The notes under the pieces: generated by a model
What the model saw: only the letters and a program-made list of their open reading frames with translations
What the model was told of the DNA's origin: nothing
Database searches by the model: none
NCBI GenBank assembly: GCA_023249225.1
Contig: JAHFDA010000027.1
Location: 1 to 37,709 of the forward strand
Direction: 5' to 3'
Source of the DNA: a bacterium
GTDB lineage: Bacteria > Margulisbacteria > Marinamargulisbacteria > JAHFDA01
DNA: 37,709 bases
Made by a program: the position numbers and the translations under genes
In this document: one piece after another, positions 1-8,373 of the stretch
Numbering within the stretch: position 1 is the stretch's first letter
Layout of the letters: every line of letters begins with the position of its first letter

Positions 1-704
1 GGATCATTGTCACCAGCCCGCAGATGCTCCAGTATTCGCCCTGGTCGCAGTCTTATGCTTCCAAAACCCATGTGGTGCCGCTGGGGGTGCCGTTAGGGCG
101 CTTTAAAAATCCGCTTGTATCCGTACCCGATCATTTGCCGGAAAAATTCTTTTTGTGTGTCGGACGCCTGGCGGCTTACAAGGGATATGACGTGCTTTTA
201 AACGCCCTCAAGGGCCAGTCCTGGCCGGTACTGATTGTGGGTCAGGGGCCGCTGGAGCAGGAACTTAAAACCCTGGCTACACAAATGGGGATCTCCTCGC
301 TGCGCTGGCTGGGGGAGTGTAGCGACGAAGAAATTGTTGGCCTGATGCAACGTTGCTATGCGCTTTTGCTTCCGTCTGTAGACGAAGCCGAGGCTTACGG
401 TATTGTCCAGATCGAAGCTATGGCCTGCGGCAAGCCGGTGATCAGCAGCGACCTAAAATCGGGTGTGCCTTTTGTGAACGCGCACAACGTCAGCGGACTC
501 ATTGTCCCACCCCGTGATGCCCAAGCCTTGTCAACAGCCATGGGCTGCCTTTGGAATGATGCCGCCCTCTACCAGCGGCTTAGCCAAGCTGCCGCACAGC
601 GTGCGCAGGCAGAGTTTTCAGAGGAGAAGATGCTTGAAAGGTTGGCGGAGGTCTTGCTTAGCCCGCACTATTCAGACCTTCTTGCAGCGGGCTCCCGTGT
701 GTAG
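1..704 (+). CDS. Glycosyltransferase family 4 (5' truncated by window)
   Basis: This is the C-terminal catalytic half of a GT-B fold glycosyltransferase (group 1/GT4), which moves a sugar from an NDP-sugar to a glycan or lipid acceptor, typically in envelope polysaccharide synthesis. The frame is open from base 3, and the codons before the first ATG at 24 already read like the family (IIVTSPQ), so the gene starts upstream of the window. Visible motifs are FLCVGRLAAYKG (start of the donor-binding domain), then EAYGIVQIEAMACGKPVIS, the E-x7-E donor-binding signature, then GLIVPPRD. The last roughly 14 codons lie inside a 69-bp dispersed repeat (660-728), so the native C-terminus may have been replaced. 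The sugar and acceptor cannot be told. Confidence 0.88.
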   Translation, partial: IIVTSPQMLQYSPWSQSYASKTHVVPLGVPLGRFKNPLVSVPDHLPEKFFLCVGRLAAYKGYDVLLNALKGQSWPVLIVGQGPLEQELKTLATQMGISSLRWLGECSDEEIVGLMQRCYALLLPSVDEAEAYGIVQIEAMACGKPVISSDLKSGVPFVNAHNVSGLIVPPRDAQALSTAMGCLWNDAALYQRLSQAAAQRAQAEFSEEKMLERLAEVLLSPHYSDLLAAGSRV

Positions 705-728
705 GTATGCATGAATAATCCGGGTTAG
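660..728. repeat. Dispersed imperfect-palindrome repeat, copy 1
   Basis: This 69-bp block matches 22422-22501 at most positions. It begins AGCCCGCACTATTCA and ends TGAATAATCCGGGTTAG. The two ends are imperfect inverted repeats of each other (13 of 18 positions, comparing copy 2 ends), as in a small MITE-like or REP-like element. This copy lacks 11 bp (gtccgtttcat) found in copy 2. It overlaps the 3' end of the glycosyltransferase gene and supplies its stop codon. Confidence 0.75.
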
Positions 729-802
729 GAGATAAAAATATTTACGGCCTCTGCGCACACGGTAAACATGACCCTTTTTTTGAATTTAACAGGCTATTTT
801 CA

Positions 803-831
803 TTGACGTCTATCGAGGCAGTCGCTACCAT
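803..831 (+). promoter_or_regulatory. Candidate sigma-70 promoter of the nuo operon
   Basis: TTGACG at 803-808, a 17-bp spacer and TACCAT at 826-831 give a plausible sigma-70 promoter just before nuoA. Transcription would start near 838, leaving only a few bases before the ATG at 844. No Shine-Dalgarno is visible, so the message may be almost leaderless. This rests on motif reading only. Confidence 0.4.
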
Positions 832-843
832 CAAACTGTACCT

Positions 844-1215
844 ATGGTAAGCCAATTCGTACCGATCGGACTGATGATTTTATGTGCCATTGGTTTTGCG
901 GGGGGAACCTTGCTGGCCAGTTATCTTCTAGGACCGGGCAAGGCGTCGATCCGCAAAAGTATGCCCTACGAATGCGGCCTGGAACCTTTGCAAGAGGGGC
1001 GCGGACGATATTCGATCCATTTCTATATGGTAGCGCTTATGTTTATTGTGTTTGATATCGAAGCAGCCTTTTTCTTTTTGTGGGCCTTGGTGGTTAAATC
1101 GATGGGCTGGTTTGCGGTCATTGAAATGGCTGTGTTTGTAGTCATTCTGTTAGTAGCCTACTTTTACATGATTAAAAAAGGTGTTTTCGACCTGGGGATG
1201 GAATATGGGCATTGA
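844..1215 (+). CDS. nuoA: NADH-quinone oxidoreductase subunit A
   Basis: NuoA (ND3-like) is a small membrane subunit at the junction of the membrane and peripheral arms of complex I, next to the quinone site. The 123-residue product has three hydrophobic segments (about 5-30, 60-85, 90-115). It carries the YECG motif at about 42-45, part of the conserved loop near the quinone cavity, and FDIEAAFFF with the acidic residues of the second helix. Length is normal. It opens the 14-gene operon, and nuoB starts inside its last codons. Confidence 0.96.
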   Translation: MVSQFVPIGLMILCAIGFAGGTLLASYLLGPGKASIRKSMPYECGLEPLQEGRGRYSIHFYMVALMFIVFDIEAAFFFLWALVVKSMGWFAVIEMAVFVVILLVAYFYMIKKGVFDLGMEYGH

Positions 1216-1684
1216 AGAACGTCTTCCAGACGATGGTTTTTTAACCACCACGCTGGAAACCATGGTCAATTGGGCGCGCAAAAGCGCCATATGGCCCTGT
1301 ACCTTTGGCCTGTCGTGCTGCGCCATCGAAATGATGGCCATGGCGGCTTCGCGCACCGATGTGTCGCGTTTTGGCTCCGAAGTCTTTCGCGCTTCGCCGC
1401 GTCAAGCCGATTTACTGATTGTGGCAGGTACAGTTACCAAAAAAATGGCTCCGGTGGTGCGGCAGGTTTACGAACAAATGCCTAACCCCAAATGGGTCAT
1501 TGCCATGGGCGCTTGTACCAGCAGCGGAGGTATCTTTAATTCTTACAGCGTGGTACAAGGCATCGACCAGTTTCTGCCGGTGGATATTTATGTGCCGGGT
1601 TGTCCGCCCCGTCCCGAAGCAGTGGTACATGGCATTATGCAACTTCAAGAGCGCATCCAAAAGGAGAGCATTAGACGCCAGTGA
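1205..1684 (+). CDS. nuoB: NADH-quinone oxidoreductase subunit B
   Basis: NuoB (PSST) carries the terminal 4Fe-4S cluster N2, which passes electrons to quinone. The cluster ligands are all present: tandem Cys38-Cys39 in GLSCCAIEM, Cys104 in GACTSSGG and Cys133 in [10 protein letters not shown] chose the ATG at 1205 over an upstream start at 1181. It has a purine-rich GGGATGGA just upstream, gives 159 residues, and begins [12 protein letters not shown] as expected for the family. It overlaps the nuoA 3' end by 11 bp. Confidence 0.95.
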   Translation: MGIEERLPDDGFLTTTLETMVNWARKSAIWPCTFGLSCCAIEMMAMAASRTDVSRFGSEVFRASPRQADLLIVAGTVTKKMAPVVRQVYEQMPNPKWVIAMGACTSSGGIFNSYSVVQGIDQFLPVDIYVPGCPPRPEAVVHGIMQLQERIQKESIRRQ

Positions 1685-2169
1685 ACGTCACGATTGACCA
1701 TACGGGAGTCACAGAACGTCTGGGGCAGCGTTATGCGGTGCTGGGCGAAAGTTTTAGGGGCGAGCAAACCTATACCGTTCGCAAACAAGACCTCCTGGAC
1801 ATTTTGACGGCATTAAAAAATGATGCCCAGCTGCAATTTAATTACCTGGTGGACATTACGGGTACCGATACGCGTCCGTTGAACGGTGCCTATACTTTGT
1901 GTTACCACCTGTTGTCGCATAAAAACAAGCTACGCATCAGGCTTAAGGTGTTGCTTGACCCCGGAGATCTTACCATTGAATCGGCAACTTCAATTTGGCT
2001 CGGGGCGAACTTTCAGGAACGCGAAATTTGGGATCTGGTGGGCATTCGTTTTCTGAATCACCCGGATCTTACACGACTTTATTTGCCCGACGATTTTACC
2101 GGTCACCCGCTACGCAAGGACTACAGTCCCTGGGCGCAGGACACCGATATCGAAGGGTTCCGAGGCTAA
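1681..2169 (+). CDS. nuoC: NADH-quinone oxidoreductase subunit C
   Basis: NuoC (30-kDa subunit) is a peripheral-arm protein that packs against NuoD and helps form the quinone-binding module. The signature around residues 115-150 is present: [12 protein letters not shown], then [13 protein letters not shown] and GHPLRKDY. It starts with GTG at 1681, overlapping the nuoB stop (GTGA), with AAGGAGAG at 1661-1668 as ribosome binding site. At 162 residues it is a stand-alone NuoC, not the NuoCD fusion of enterobacteria. Confidence 0.95.
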   Translation: MNVTIDHTGVTERLGQRYAVLGESFRGEQTYTVRKQDLLDILTALKNDAQLQFNYLVDITGTDTRPLNGAYTLCYHLLSHKNKLRIRLKVLLDPGDLTIESATSIWLGANFQEREIWDLVGIRFLNHPDLTRLYLPDDFTGHPLRKDYSPWAQDTDIEGFRG

Positions 2170-2172
2170 ACC

Positions 2173-3396
2173 ATGACCACAGCAACCACGGCTCCAATCA
2201 CCACACCCAGTGTCGAAATGCGCGAGTTCCAAACCGATGTCATGCGCATGAACATGGGGCCACAGCATCCCAGTACGCATGGCGTGTTGCGGATCAAGCT
2301 AGAACTGGACGGTGAAAAGGTGCTCAAGGCCGAGCCCATGATCGGATATCTACACCGGGGTATCGAAAAGCTGGCCGAGACCAAGCGTTATAACCAGGTC
2401 ATTCCGCTGCTTGATCGTATGGATTACCTGGCAGCCATGTGCTTTAACCTTGGGTTTGTATTGGCTGTGGAAAAACTGTTTGATGTGCAGCTACCCCCGC
2501 GCGGCCAATACATCCGCGTGATCATGTGCGAAATCGCGCGCCTTGCCAGCCATTGCATCTGGCTGGGGGCCCATGCCATGGATGTCGGTGCCATTACGGT
2601 GTTTTTGTATACCTTTCGCGAACGTGAACTGGCCTATGACATTTTTGAACATATCTGTGGCCAGCGCATGACTGTGAGCTACATGCGTGTCGGCGGACTA
2701 ATGAACGATATGGATGATGAATGTGTGACCATGATTAAAAAATACATTGAAACCATGAAGCAGCGCATCGAGGAATATAATCGGCTGCTCACAAAAAACC
2801 CCATTTGGATGGATCGCACCATTGGCATAGGCCATATGACTGCCCAGGAATGTATGGACATGAACATTACCGGACCCTGTGCGCGTGGTTGCGGTATCGA
2901 CTGGGATCTACGGCGTGATCAGCCCTATTCGGCCTATGACCAGTTTGAATTTGAGGTGCCGGTCTATCAAGCGGGAGACGTTTATGCCCGTTATTTGCAG
3001 CGTATCGACGAAATGCGTCAGAGTGTGCGCATCTTGGAGCAGGCCATCAATCGTTTGCCTGACGGGCCGTTCAACGTCGATAATTTTAAAATTATTTTGC
3101 CGCCCAAAGAGCTGGTTAAGCGCGACATGGAAGCCATGATCCACCACTTTAAACTCACCATTGATGGTTGCAAACCGCCTAAAGGCGAGATTTATATGCC
3201 CACCGAGTCGCCACGTGGTGAGCTGGGTTTTTACATTCAAAGTGACGGCAGCGGCAAACCCTATCGCATGAAGGTGCGCAATCCGACCATGATTAATTTG
3301 CAGTCGCTGGGGCGTATGTGTCAGGGGCACTTTTTGGCAGATGTGGTGGCAGTCATTGGTACTTTAGATGTGGTGTTGGGTGAAGTGGATAAGTAA
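2173..3396 (+). CDS. nuoD: NADH-quinone oxidoreductase subunit D
   Basis: NuoD (49-kDa subunit) is related to the large subunit of NiFe hydrogenases and forms most of the quinone cavity with NuoB. The N-terminal GPQHPSTHGVLR motif holds the quinone-site His region. It is followed by HRGIEKLAE, CIWLGAHAMDVGA and the C-terminal PYRMKVRNPTM near NLQSL. The 407-residue length is normal. The gene begins 3 bp after nuoC. It is followed by one of only two sizeable gaps in the operon, which holds a purine-rich short repeat. Confidence 0.96.
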   Translation: MTTATTAPITTPSVEMREFQTDVMRMNMGPQHPSTHGVLRIKLELDGEKVLKAEPMIGYLHRGIEKLAETKRYNQVIPLLDRMDYLAAMCFNLGFVLAVEKLFDVQLPPRGQYIRVIMCEIARLASHCIWLGAHAMDVGAITVFLYTFRERELAYDIFEHICGQRMTVSYMRVGGLMNDMDDECVTMIKKYIETMKQRIEEYNRLLTKNPIWMDRTIGIGHMTAQECMDMNITGPCARGCGIDWDLRRDQPYSAYDQFEFEVPVYQAGDVYARYLQRIDEMRQSVRILEQAINRLPDGPFNVDNFKIILPPKELVKRDMEAMIHHFKLTIDGCKPPKGEIYMPTESPRGELGFYIQSDGSGKPYRMKVRNPTMINLQSLGRMCQGHFLADVVAVIGTLDVVLGEVDK

Positions 3397-3434
3397 GAAG
3401 GCAGAAGTAAGAACTCATAAGGCAGAAGTGTAAG
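3391..3434. repeat. Purine-rich AAGGCAGAAGT repeat between nuoD and nuoE
   Basis: The nuoD-nuoE junction contains GAAGGCAGAAGTAAGAA and then AAGGCAGAAGTGTAAGAA, two imperfect copies of an AAGGCAGAAGT unit. The same unit recurs at 8325-8362 between nuoK and nuoL. These are the only two junctions in the operon longer than 30 bp. The second copy here ends just before the nuoE start and may also act in translation initiation. Confidence 0.65.
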
Positions 3435-3437
3435 AAT

Positions 3438-3920
3438 ATGAATTTTAAGATTGAAACAGTCGAAAAAATTAATGTCATCAAGGGGCAGTATGCGACGGCG
3501 CAGGGGTGTATTCTGCCGGCTTTATATGTACTCGAAGAACATGAAGGCCAGGTGACGCCCGAACGTGAAAAAGCGCTGGCCCATTTGCTGGATGTGCCTA
3601 CGTATCAGGTGGCTGAAGCCTTAAGTTTTTATACGATGTACAACCGGCATGGGCGCGGCAAACATCACTTTCAGCTATGCCGCAACATCAGTTGTTACCT
3701 GCGTGGGTCTGATGAAGTCATAGCGCTCTTTCAAAAACGCCTGGGAATTTTGCCTGGCGAGGTCAGCGCTGATGGAAAATATGAACTAGAGCTGGCTGAA
3801 TGTCTTGGTAATTGCGATCATGCTCCGGCCGGAATTTTAGGAAAAGAAGATATCAACGACCTTAACTGTGACAAATTAAATGCCTTGCTTGATAAACTGG
3901 GGGCACCGCATGGCGTTTGA
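3438..3920 (+). CDS. nuoE: NADH-quinone oxidoreductase subunit E
   Basis: NuoE (24-kDa subunit) is a thioredoxin-fold protein carrying the 2Fe-2S cluster N1a in the NADH-oxidising tip of complex I. The four ligands show the canonical spacing: Cys81 and Cys86 in CRNISC, Cys122 and Cys126 in CLGNC. The 160-residue length is normal. It follows the nuoD repeat, and nuoF begins within its last codons, so E and F are probably translationally coupled. Confidence 0.95.
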   Translation: MNFKIETVEKINVIKGQYATAQGCILPALYVLEEHEGQVTPEREKALAHLLDVPTYQVAEALSFYTMYNRHGRGKHHFQLCRNISCYLRGSDEVIALFQKRLGILPGEVSADGKYELELAECLGNCDHAPAGILGKEDINDLNCDKLNALLDKLGAPHGV

Positions 3921-5202
3921 AAAAGTTCTGTACCGCAATCTGCATCTAGAGCGCCTCTATGACATGGACGTTTACCTGTCGTCCGATGGTTACCACGGCC
4001 TTGCGGCGGCTCTCGAACGCAAGCCCGACGAAGTCATCGAAGAAGTAAAAGCCTCGGGTCTGCGTGGGCGTGGGGGCGCGGGCTTTCCGACGGGCGTCAA
4101 ATGGGGTTTTTTACCCAAGGTCACCGACAAACCCAAGTATTTGTGTGTCAACGCCGACGAAGGCGAGCCGGGCACTTTTAAAGACCGTGAGCTTATGGAA
4201 AAGGATCCACATTCGCTGCTTGAAGGCATGATCATTGCTGGTTACGCCCTGGGAGTGCACAAGGCCTTTTTGTATATCCGGGGCGAGTACCACCTGGCCA
4301 TCGAACGTTGTCAAAAAGCCATCGATCAGCTTTATGCGCGCGGATATTTGGGTTCCAATGTATGTGGCAAGGGCTTTGCGCTCGATATCATTATTCACAA
4401 AGGCGCCGGCGCTTATATTTGTGGTGAGGAAACGGCGCTGATTAACAGTATCGAAGGCAAGCGCGGCGAGCCGCGTCTTAAGCCGCCCTTTCCGGCCACC
4501 TCGGGCTTGTGGGCTTGTCCGACAGTGGTCAATAATGTCGAAACTTTGTGTGCTGTGCCTTGGATTCTGGCATACGGAGCCAAGCGGTATCGTGAGTTTG
4601 GCACCGAAAAAAGTCCGGGCACTAAAATCTTTTCGGTCAGTGGTTGTGTCAGCAAGCCCGGCAACTACGAGCTGCCGCTGGGCACTCCGTTTAAAGTGCT
4701 GCTCGAGGATTATTGCGGCGGTGTATGGAAGGGCAAAAAGCTTAAAGGCGTAATTCCCGGAGGTTCTTCGGTGCCATTGCTGTCAGCCGCCGAGTGTGAG
4801 GATCTTAACCTTGATTACGAGTCGGTTCAGGCCCGCGGCAGCCTGCTGGGTTGTGGCGCGGTCATTGTATACGACGAGGATGTCTGTGTGGTTGAGGCCA
4901 GTTTGCGCCTGGCAGAATTTTACGCGCACGAAAGTTGTGGTCAGTGTGCGCCTTGCCGCGAAGGGACCCACTGGCTGGCGCAAATTCTTGAACGTATCGA
5001 GCACGGGCAGGGACGTCCCGAAGATCTGCCGGCCATTGAAGCCCTGCTGCCGCACATGAAGGGCATGACCATTTGCGTGCTGGCCGATTCGGCGGCGGCG
5101 GTGGTCGAGAGTACCTTAAAGAAGTTCCGCAACGAGTACGAGGCCCATATCAAACACAAGGGCTGTCCACATAAAAAAGAAAAGGTGTTTGCCTATGCCT
5201 AA
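3910..5202 (+). CDS. nuoF: NADH-quinone oxidoreductase subunit F
   Basis: NuoF (51-kDa subunit) binds NADH and FMN and carries 4Fe-4S cluster N3, the electron entry point. Visible motifs are the glycine-rich GLRGRGGAGFPTGVKWG (about 50-66), the FMN-binding NADEGEPGTFKDRE (81-94), GAYICGEETALI, and the N3 ligands in ESCGQCAPC plus the later Cys of GMTICVLAD. I chose the ATG at 3910, which overlaps the nuoE stop by 11 bp, over one at 3880, because MAFEKVLYRN is where homology should begin. The product is 430 residues. Confidence 0.96.
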   Translation: MAFEKVLYRNLHLERLYDMDVYLSSDGYHGLAAALERKPDEVIEEVKASGLRGRGGAGFPTGVKWGFLPKVTDKPKYLCVNADEGEPGTFKDRELMEKDPHSLLEGMIIAGYALGVHKAFLYIRGEYHLAIERCQKAIDQLYARGYLGSNVCGKGFALDIIIHKGAGAYICGEETALINSIEGKRGEPRLKPPFPATSGLWACPTVVNNVETLCAVPWILAYGAKRYREFGTEKSPGTKIFSVSGCVSKPGNYELPLGTPFKVLLEDYCGGVWKGKKLKGVIPGGSSVPLLSAAECEDLNLDYESVQARGSLLGCGAVIVYDEDVCVVEASLRLAEFYAHESCGQCAPCREGTHWLAQILERIEHGQGRPEDLPAIEALLPHMKGMTICVLADSAAAVVESTLKKFRNEYEAHIKHKGCPHKKEKVFAYA

Positions 5203-6055
5203 GCTCACCATTGACGGCCGTGAAGTAGAGGTCATGCCGGGACAGACCCTTTTGCAGGCAGCGCGCACGACTGGTATCGATGTGCCCACGTTTTGTTACT
5301 ATGAAAAACTGGCCATCAGTGGCACTTGCCGCATGTGTACCGTTCAGGTGGAAGGTATGCCCAAGCTGGCGATCTCCTGCGCCACCGAAGCCCGCGAGGG
5401 TATGGTGGTGCAAACACAGTCCGATGCCGTTAAAGCGGCGCGCGCGGCTGATATGGAGTTTTTGCTGATCAACCATCCGCTGGATTGTCCTATATGCGAC
5501 CGTTCGGGCGACTGTGAGCTGCAAGATTTATCGTTTGAGTACGGTCATGATCGGGGACGCTTTCATGAGCGCAAGCGCACCTATGAAAAAGTTCCGGTAG
5601 GCGAAAAACTCGAACTTGAAATGAACCGTTGCATTCACTGTCGGCGCTGTACGCGTTATGCGCAAGATGTGATTCGCATAGACAGCTGGGGTGTTTTTGA
5701 ACGTGGCGCCGATTCGCGCATGGGCGCATACGCCCAGGGAATTAATCTCGACTCCGAGTCTGACTTTTTAGGCAACCTGGTCGATGTTTGTCCCACCGGA
5801 GCCATTACCGACAAGCAATTTCGTTTTAAAGAACGTGCCTGGAACCTGGAAGTGCGTCATGCCGCCCGCCCAAACTGTCAGCATGCCTGCAAGGCGTGGG
5901 TGTGGGTCTCCACTTTGGATGGCGAGATCAAGCGCGTGACTTCGCGTGAAAATGCTTTTGGAGAAATTGAACAGTTTATTTGTGATGATTGCCGTTATAA
6001 GCATTTAAAGCACGAAGACTGGGTCTACGAGCCAGTCAGTCAGTACGCCTGGTAA
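5195..6055 (+). CDS. nuoG: NADH-quinone oxidoreductase subunit G, short form without the molybdopterin-like domain
   Basis: NuoG carries the iron-sulphur wire from NuoF toward NuoI. Ligands for N1b (Cys34, 45, 48, 62), N5 (His94, Cys98, 101, 107) and N4 (Cys146, 149, 152, 199) are all present. At the usual N7 position the first Cys is replaced by Arg225, while Cys228, Cys232 and Cys263 remain and an extra Cys266 appears. The protein stops at 286 residues, whereas typical NuoG continues for several hundred residues as a molybdopterin-oxidoreductase-like domain. No remnant follows, because nuoH begins 8 bp later, so the short form looks genuine. The start is ATG 5195, with AAAAGG upstream, inside nuoF. 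Confidence 0.92.
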   Translation: MPKLTIDGREVEVMPGQTLLQAARTTGIDVPTFCYYEKLAISGTCRMCTVQVEGMPKLAISCATEAREGMVVQTQSDAVKAARAADMEFLLINHPLDCPICDRSGDCELQDLSFEYGHDRGRFHERKRTYEKVPVGEKLELEMNRCIHCRRCTRYAQDVIRIDSWGVFERGADSRMGAYAQGINLDSESDFLGNLVDVCPTGAITDKQFRFKERAWNLEVRHAARPNCQHACKAWVWVSTLDGEIKRVTSRENAFGEIEQFICDDCRYKHLKHEDWVYEPVSQYAW

Positions 6056-6063
6056 AGGAGTCT

Positions 6064-7056
6064 ATGCCAGCCCTACCTGCCATCGTAAAACCCTTGATTT
6101 TAATGAACCTTTTGCTTTTAGTACCCTTGGTGCTGGTCTATCTCGAACGCAAAGTGATTGCGCGCATGCAGGATCGCATTGGACCCAATCGGGTAGGTCC
6201 TTTGGGTATGCTTCAGACGGTGGCCGATGCCCTGAAGCTTTTTTTTAAAGAAGATTTTCAGCCCAAGACGCCTTATAAAATGGTTTACTGGTTGGCGCCT
6301 GCGCTGGCGGTGGTGCCGCTCTTTGTGGCCGCTGCGGCCATACCTTTTGGCACGCTTTGGCACATGGGTTCTTTCGAAATAAAACCTTACATCGCTGATC
6401 TGAATGTGGGGGTGCTGTTTATCTTTGCCATCACATCCATCGAAGTCTATGGCGTTACTTTGGCCGGTTGGTCGGGTGCTAGTAAATATAGTCTGCTTGG
6501 GGGGCTGCGAACTTCGGCCCAGATGATCAGTTACGAAATTGCACTGGGGCTTTCGGTGGTGGGCGTGATCATTTTGTCGGGTAGCCTGCGCATGTTAGAT
6601 ATCGTGGCTGCCCAGGAGCATCTGTGGTACGTGGTGCTGCAACCCATTGGTTTTGTCGTTTATTCCATTGCGGCCATTGCTGAAACCAACCGCCTGCCGT
6701 TTGATTTGCCCGAAGCGGAAACCGAGCTTGTGGCCGGATTTAACACCGAATACTCTTCAATGAAATTCGGTCTCTTTCCCATGGGCGAGTACGTCAACAT
6801 GTTTCTGGTCAGTTGCCTGGCTACGGTTTTCTTTTTGGGTGGCTGGCATCCCTTGTTTGGCCTCACCATGATTCCAGGGGTGTTGTGGTTCATGCTTAAG
6901 GTGTCTTTTTTTATCTTCATGTATTATTGGTTGCGTGCCACTCTGCCACGCTATCGTTATGATCAACTCATACGTTTTGGCTGGCTGGTGCTCTTTCCGC
7001 TGGCGCTTTTTAATGTGCTTTGGACAGCGGTGATGGTAAATATTCCATGGAGTTAA
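6064..7056 (+). CDS. nuoH: NADH-quinone oxidoreductase subunit H
   Basis: NuoH (ND1) is the membrane subunit that anchors the peripheral arm and forms the entrance of the quinone channel. The 330-residue product has about eight hydrophobic helices. It contains YLERKVIARMQDRIGPNRVG near the N-terminus and ETNRLPFDLPEAETELVAG in the large acidic loop implicated in coupling. A strong AAAGGAG lies at about 6054-6060, just before the ATG. The next gene, nuoI, overlaps its end by 10 bp. Confidence 0.96.
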   Translation: MPALPAIVKPLILMNLLLLVPLVLVYLERKVIARMQDRIGPNRVGPLGMLQTVADALKLFFKEDFQPKTPYKMVYWLAPALAVVPLFVAAAAIPFGTLWHMGSFEIKPYIADLNVGVLFIFAITSIEVYGVTLAGWSGASKYSLLGGLRTSAQMISYEIALGLSVVGVIILSGSLRMLDIVAAQEHLWYVVLQPIGFVVYSIAAIAETNRLPFDLPEAETELVAGFNTEYSSMKFGLFPMGEYVNMFLVSCLATVFFLGGWHPLFGLTMIPGVLWFMLKVSFFIFMYYWLRATLPRYRYDQLIRFGWLVLFPLALFNVLWTAVMVNIPWS

Positions 7057-7541
7057 ACAGCTGGATTTTTGCCGCACTGATGGCTGCTGTGCCCCTTTTG
7101 ATTTTAGCGCTGGTGTTCCATCGTGGGTGGGCCGTGGTTCAGGGATTATCGATTACTCTGCGGCATATGTTTTCAAAACCAGTGACGGTGCAATATCCAG
7201 AAGAACCGGTAAAGATGGCCAAACGTTACCGCGCCCTGCATTACCTGGCGCGTTATGAAAATGGCCTGGAGCGTTGTGTGGCCTGTGGCCTGTGCAGCCG
7301 TGCCTGTCCGGCTGATGCTATTTATATAGAAGCCGAGCAGAACAATCCGGCGCAGCCGGTTTCGGCCAAGGAACGCTTTGCCAAGCGTTATGAAATCGAC
7401 ATGTTGCGCTGCATCTTTTGCGGCTACTGCGAAGAAGCCTGTCCCGAAGATGCCGTGTTTTTAGGGCGTCAATTTGAAATCACCACCAGCACGCGGGTGG
7501 GCACCATTTACACCAAAGAAATGTTGCTCAAAGACGCATGA
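7047..7541 (+). CDS. nuoI: NADH-quinone oxidoreductase subunit I
   Basis: NuoI (TYKY) holds 4Fe-4S clusters N6a and N6b, linking NuoG to NuoB. Two ferredoxin motifs are intact: CVACGLCSRACP (Cys77, 80, 83, 87) and CIFCGYCEEACP (Cys122, 125, 128, 132). A hydrophobic stretch at about 6-25 precedes the usual amphipathic membrane-surface helix, so the N-terminus may be membrane-inserted. I chose ATG 7047, which overlaps nuoH, rather than a TTG at 7020. The product is 164 residues. Confidence 0.94.
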   Translation: MELNSWIFAALMAAVPLLILALVFHRGWAVVQGLSITLRHMFSKPVTVQYPEEPVKMAKRYRALHYLARYENGLERCVACGLCSRACPADAIYIEAEQNNPAQPVSAKERFAKRYEIDMLRCIFCGYCEEACPEDAVFLGRQFEITTSTRVGTIYTKEMLLKDA

Positions 7542-8026
7542 ACGTGATGTTTCTGATTTTTTCAGCCATTGCCATTGCAGGAGCCTGCGGCATGATTTTA
7601 TTTAAAAACCCGGTGCACAGCGCCTTGGGCTTGTTGCTGACGTTCTTTGCCATGGCCGGCATTTATGTGCTGTTAGAAGCTCCGGTGGTGGCGGTGTTTC
7701 AAGTGGCGGTCTATGCCGGAGCCATTATGGTTTTGTTTTTGTTTGTGGTGATGTTTTTAAACTTACATGATGAGTATGGCTTCGAAGCCACCGAGCTTAA
7801 ACGGATTGCCTGGGTGGTTTTGGGCGCAGGACTGGGTCTTGCGGCAGCCTTGTGGTGTCTTTCTTTGCAGCCGACCGTGTTTGGGGAAACGCTTCCGCAA
7901 GACCAGGCGCAGCGCCTGGGCGAAGCCTTGCTGGGACGACACATGATGGCCTTTGAATTAATTTCGTTCTTGCTTTTGGGCGCAGCGGTGGGCGCAGTGG
8001 CCTTAAACCGAAAGCGGTCCAACTGA
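7538..8026 (+). CDS. nuoJ: NADH-quinone oxidoreductase subunit J
   Basis: NuoJ (ND6) is a five-helix membrane subunit whose third helix is part of the coupling pathway. The 162-residue product is strongly hydrophobic and contains the family motif VYAGAIMVLFLFVVMFLN at about 57-74. It starts at an ATGA overlap with nuoI and shares one base with the nuoK start, which implies coupled translation. The length is slightly shorter than in enterobacteria but typical of other phyla. Confidence 0.93.
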   Translation: MNVMFLIFSAIAIAGACGMILFKNPVHSALGLLLTFFAMAGIYVLLEAPVVAVFQVAVYAGAIMVLFLFVVMFLNLHDEYGFEATELKRIAWVVLGAGLGLAAALWCLSLQPTVFGETLPQDQAQRLGEALLGRHMMAFELISFLLLGAAVGAVALNRKRSN

Positions 8027-8322
8027 TGCTGCCGCTTGCGTATCCCATTGCCTTGTCGGTGATCTTATTTATCATGGGCATTATTGCTTTTTTTGTGCGC
8101 CGCACTCTGATTACCATGTTTATGGCTGTGGAACTCATGCTGAATGCCAGTAACCTGACACTGGTCAGTTTTGCCAAGTGGCATGGGCAGATCGATGGGC
8201 ATGTGCTGGTGCTCTTTGTCATGGCGGTGGCTGCCGCCGAAGCGGCTGTGGGTCTGGCCATTTTGATTTACTACGTGCGCCGTACGCCACATAAAAATGC
8301 CTTGGTGGAGGAAATGCCGTGA
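8026..8322 (+). CDS. nuoK: NADH-quinone oxidoreductase subunit K
   Basis: NuoK (ND4L) is a three-helix membrane subunit with two buried acidic residues used in proton translocation. Both regions are visible in the 98-residue product: FMAVELMLNASNL (Glu in helix 2) and VAAAEAAVGLAI (Glu in helix 3). It overlaps nuoJ by one base. A purine-rich repeat separates it from nuoL. Confidence 0.95.
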   Translation: MLPLAYPIALSVILFIMGIIAFFVRRTLITMFMAVELMLNASNLTLVSFAKWHGQIDGHVLVLFVMAVAAAEAAVGLAILIYYVRRTPHKNALVEEMP

Positions 8323-8324
8323 AT

Positions 8325-8363
8325 AAGTCAGAAGTGAGAAGGCAGAAGGCAGAAGTAAAAAGG
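8325..8363. repeat. Purine-rich GCAGAAG tandem repeat between nuoK and nuoL
   Basis: The junction holds AAGTCAGAAGTGAGAAGG followed by GCAGAAGGCAGAAGTAAAAAGG, a partly tandem heptamer array of the same type as at 3391-3434. Its distal end supplies the AAAAAGGAA ribosome binding site of nuoL. Confidence 0.65.
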
Positions 8364-8373
8364 AACGTTTACG

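Noticed and set aside
5189-6063. NuoG as a frameshifted pseudogene
   Set aside because: The frame is clean, all N1b, N5 and N4 ligands are intact, and nuoH starts 8 bp after the stop, leaving no room for a lost domain.
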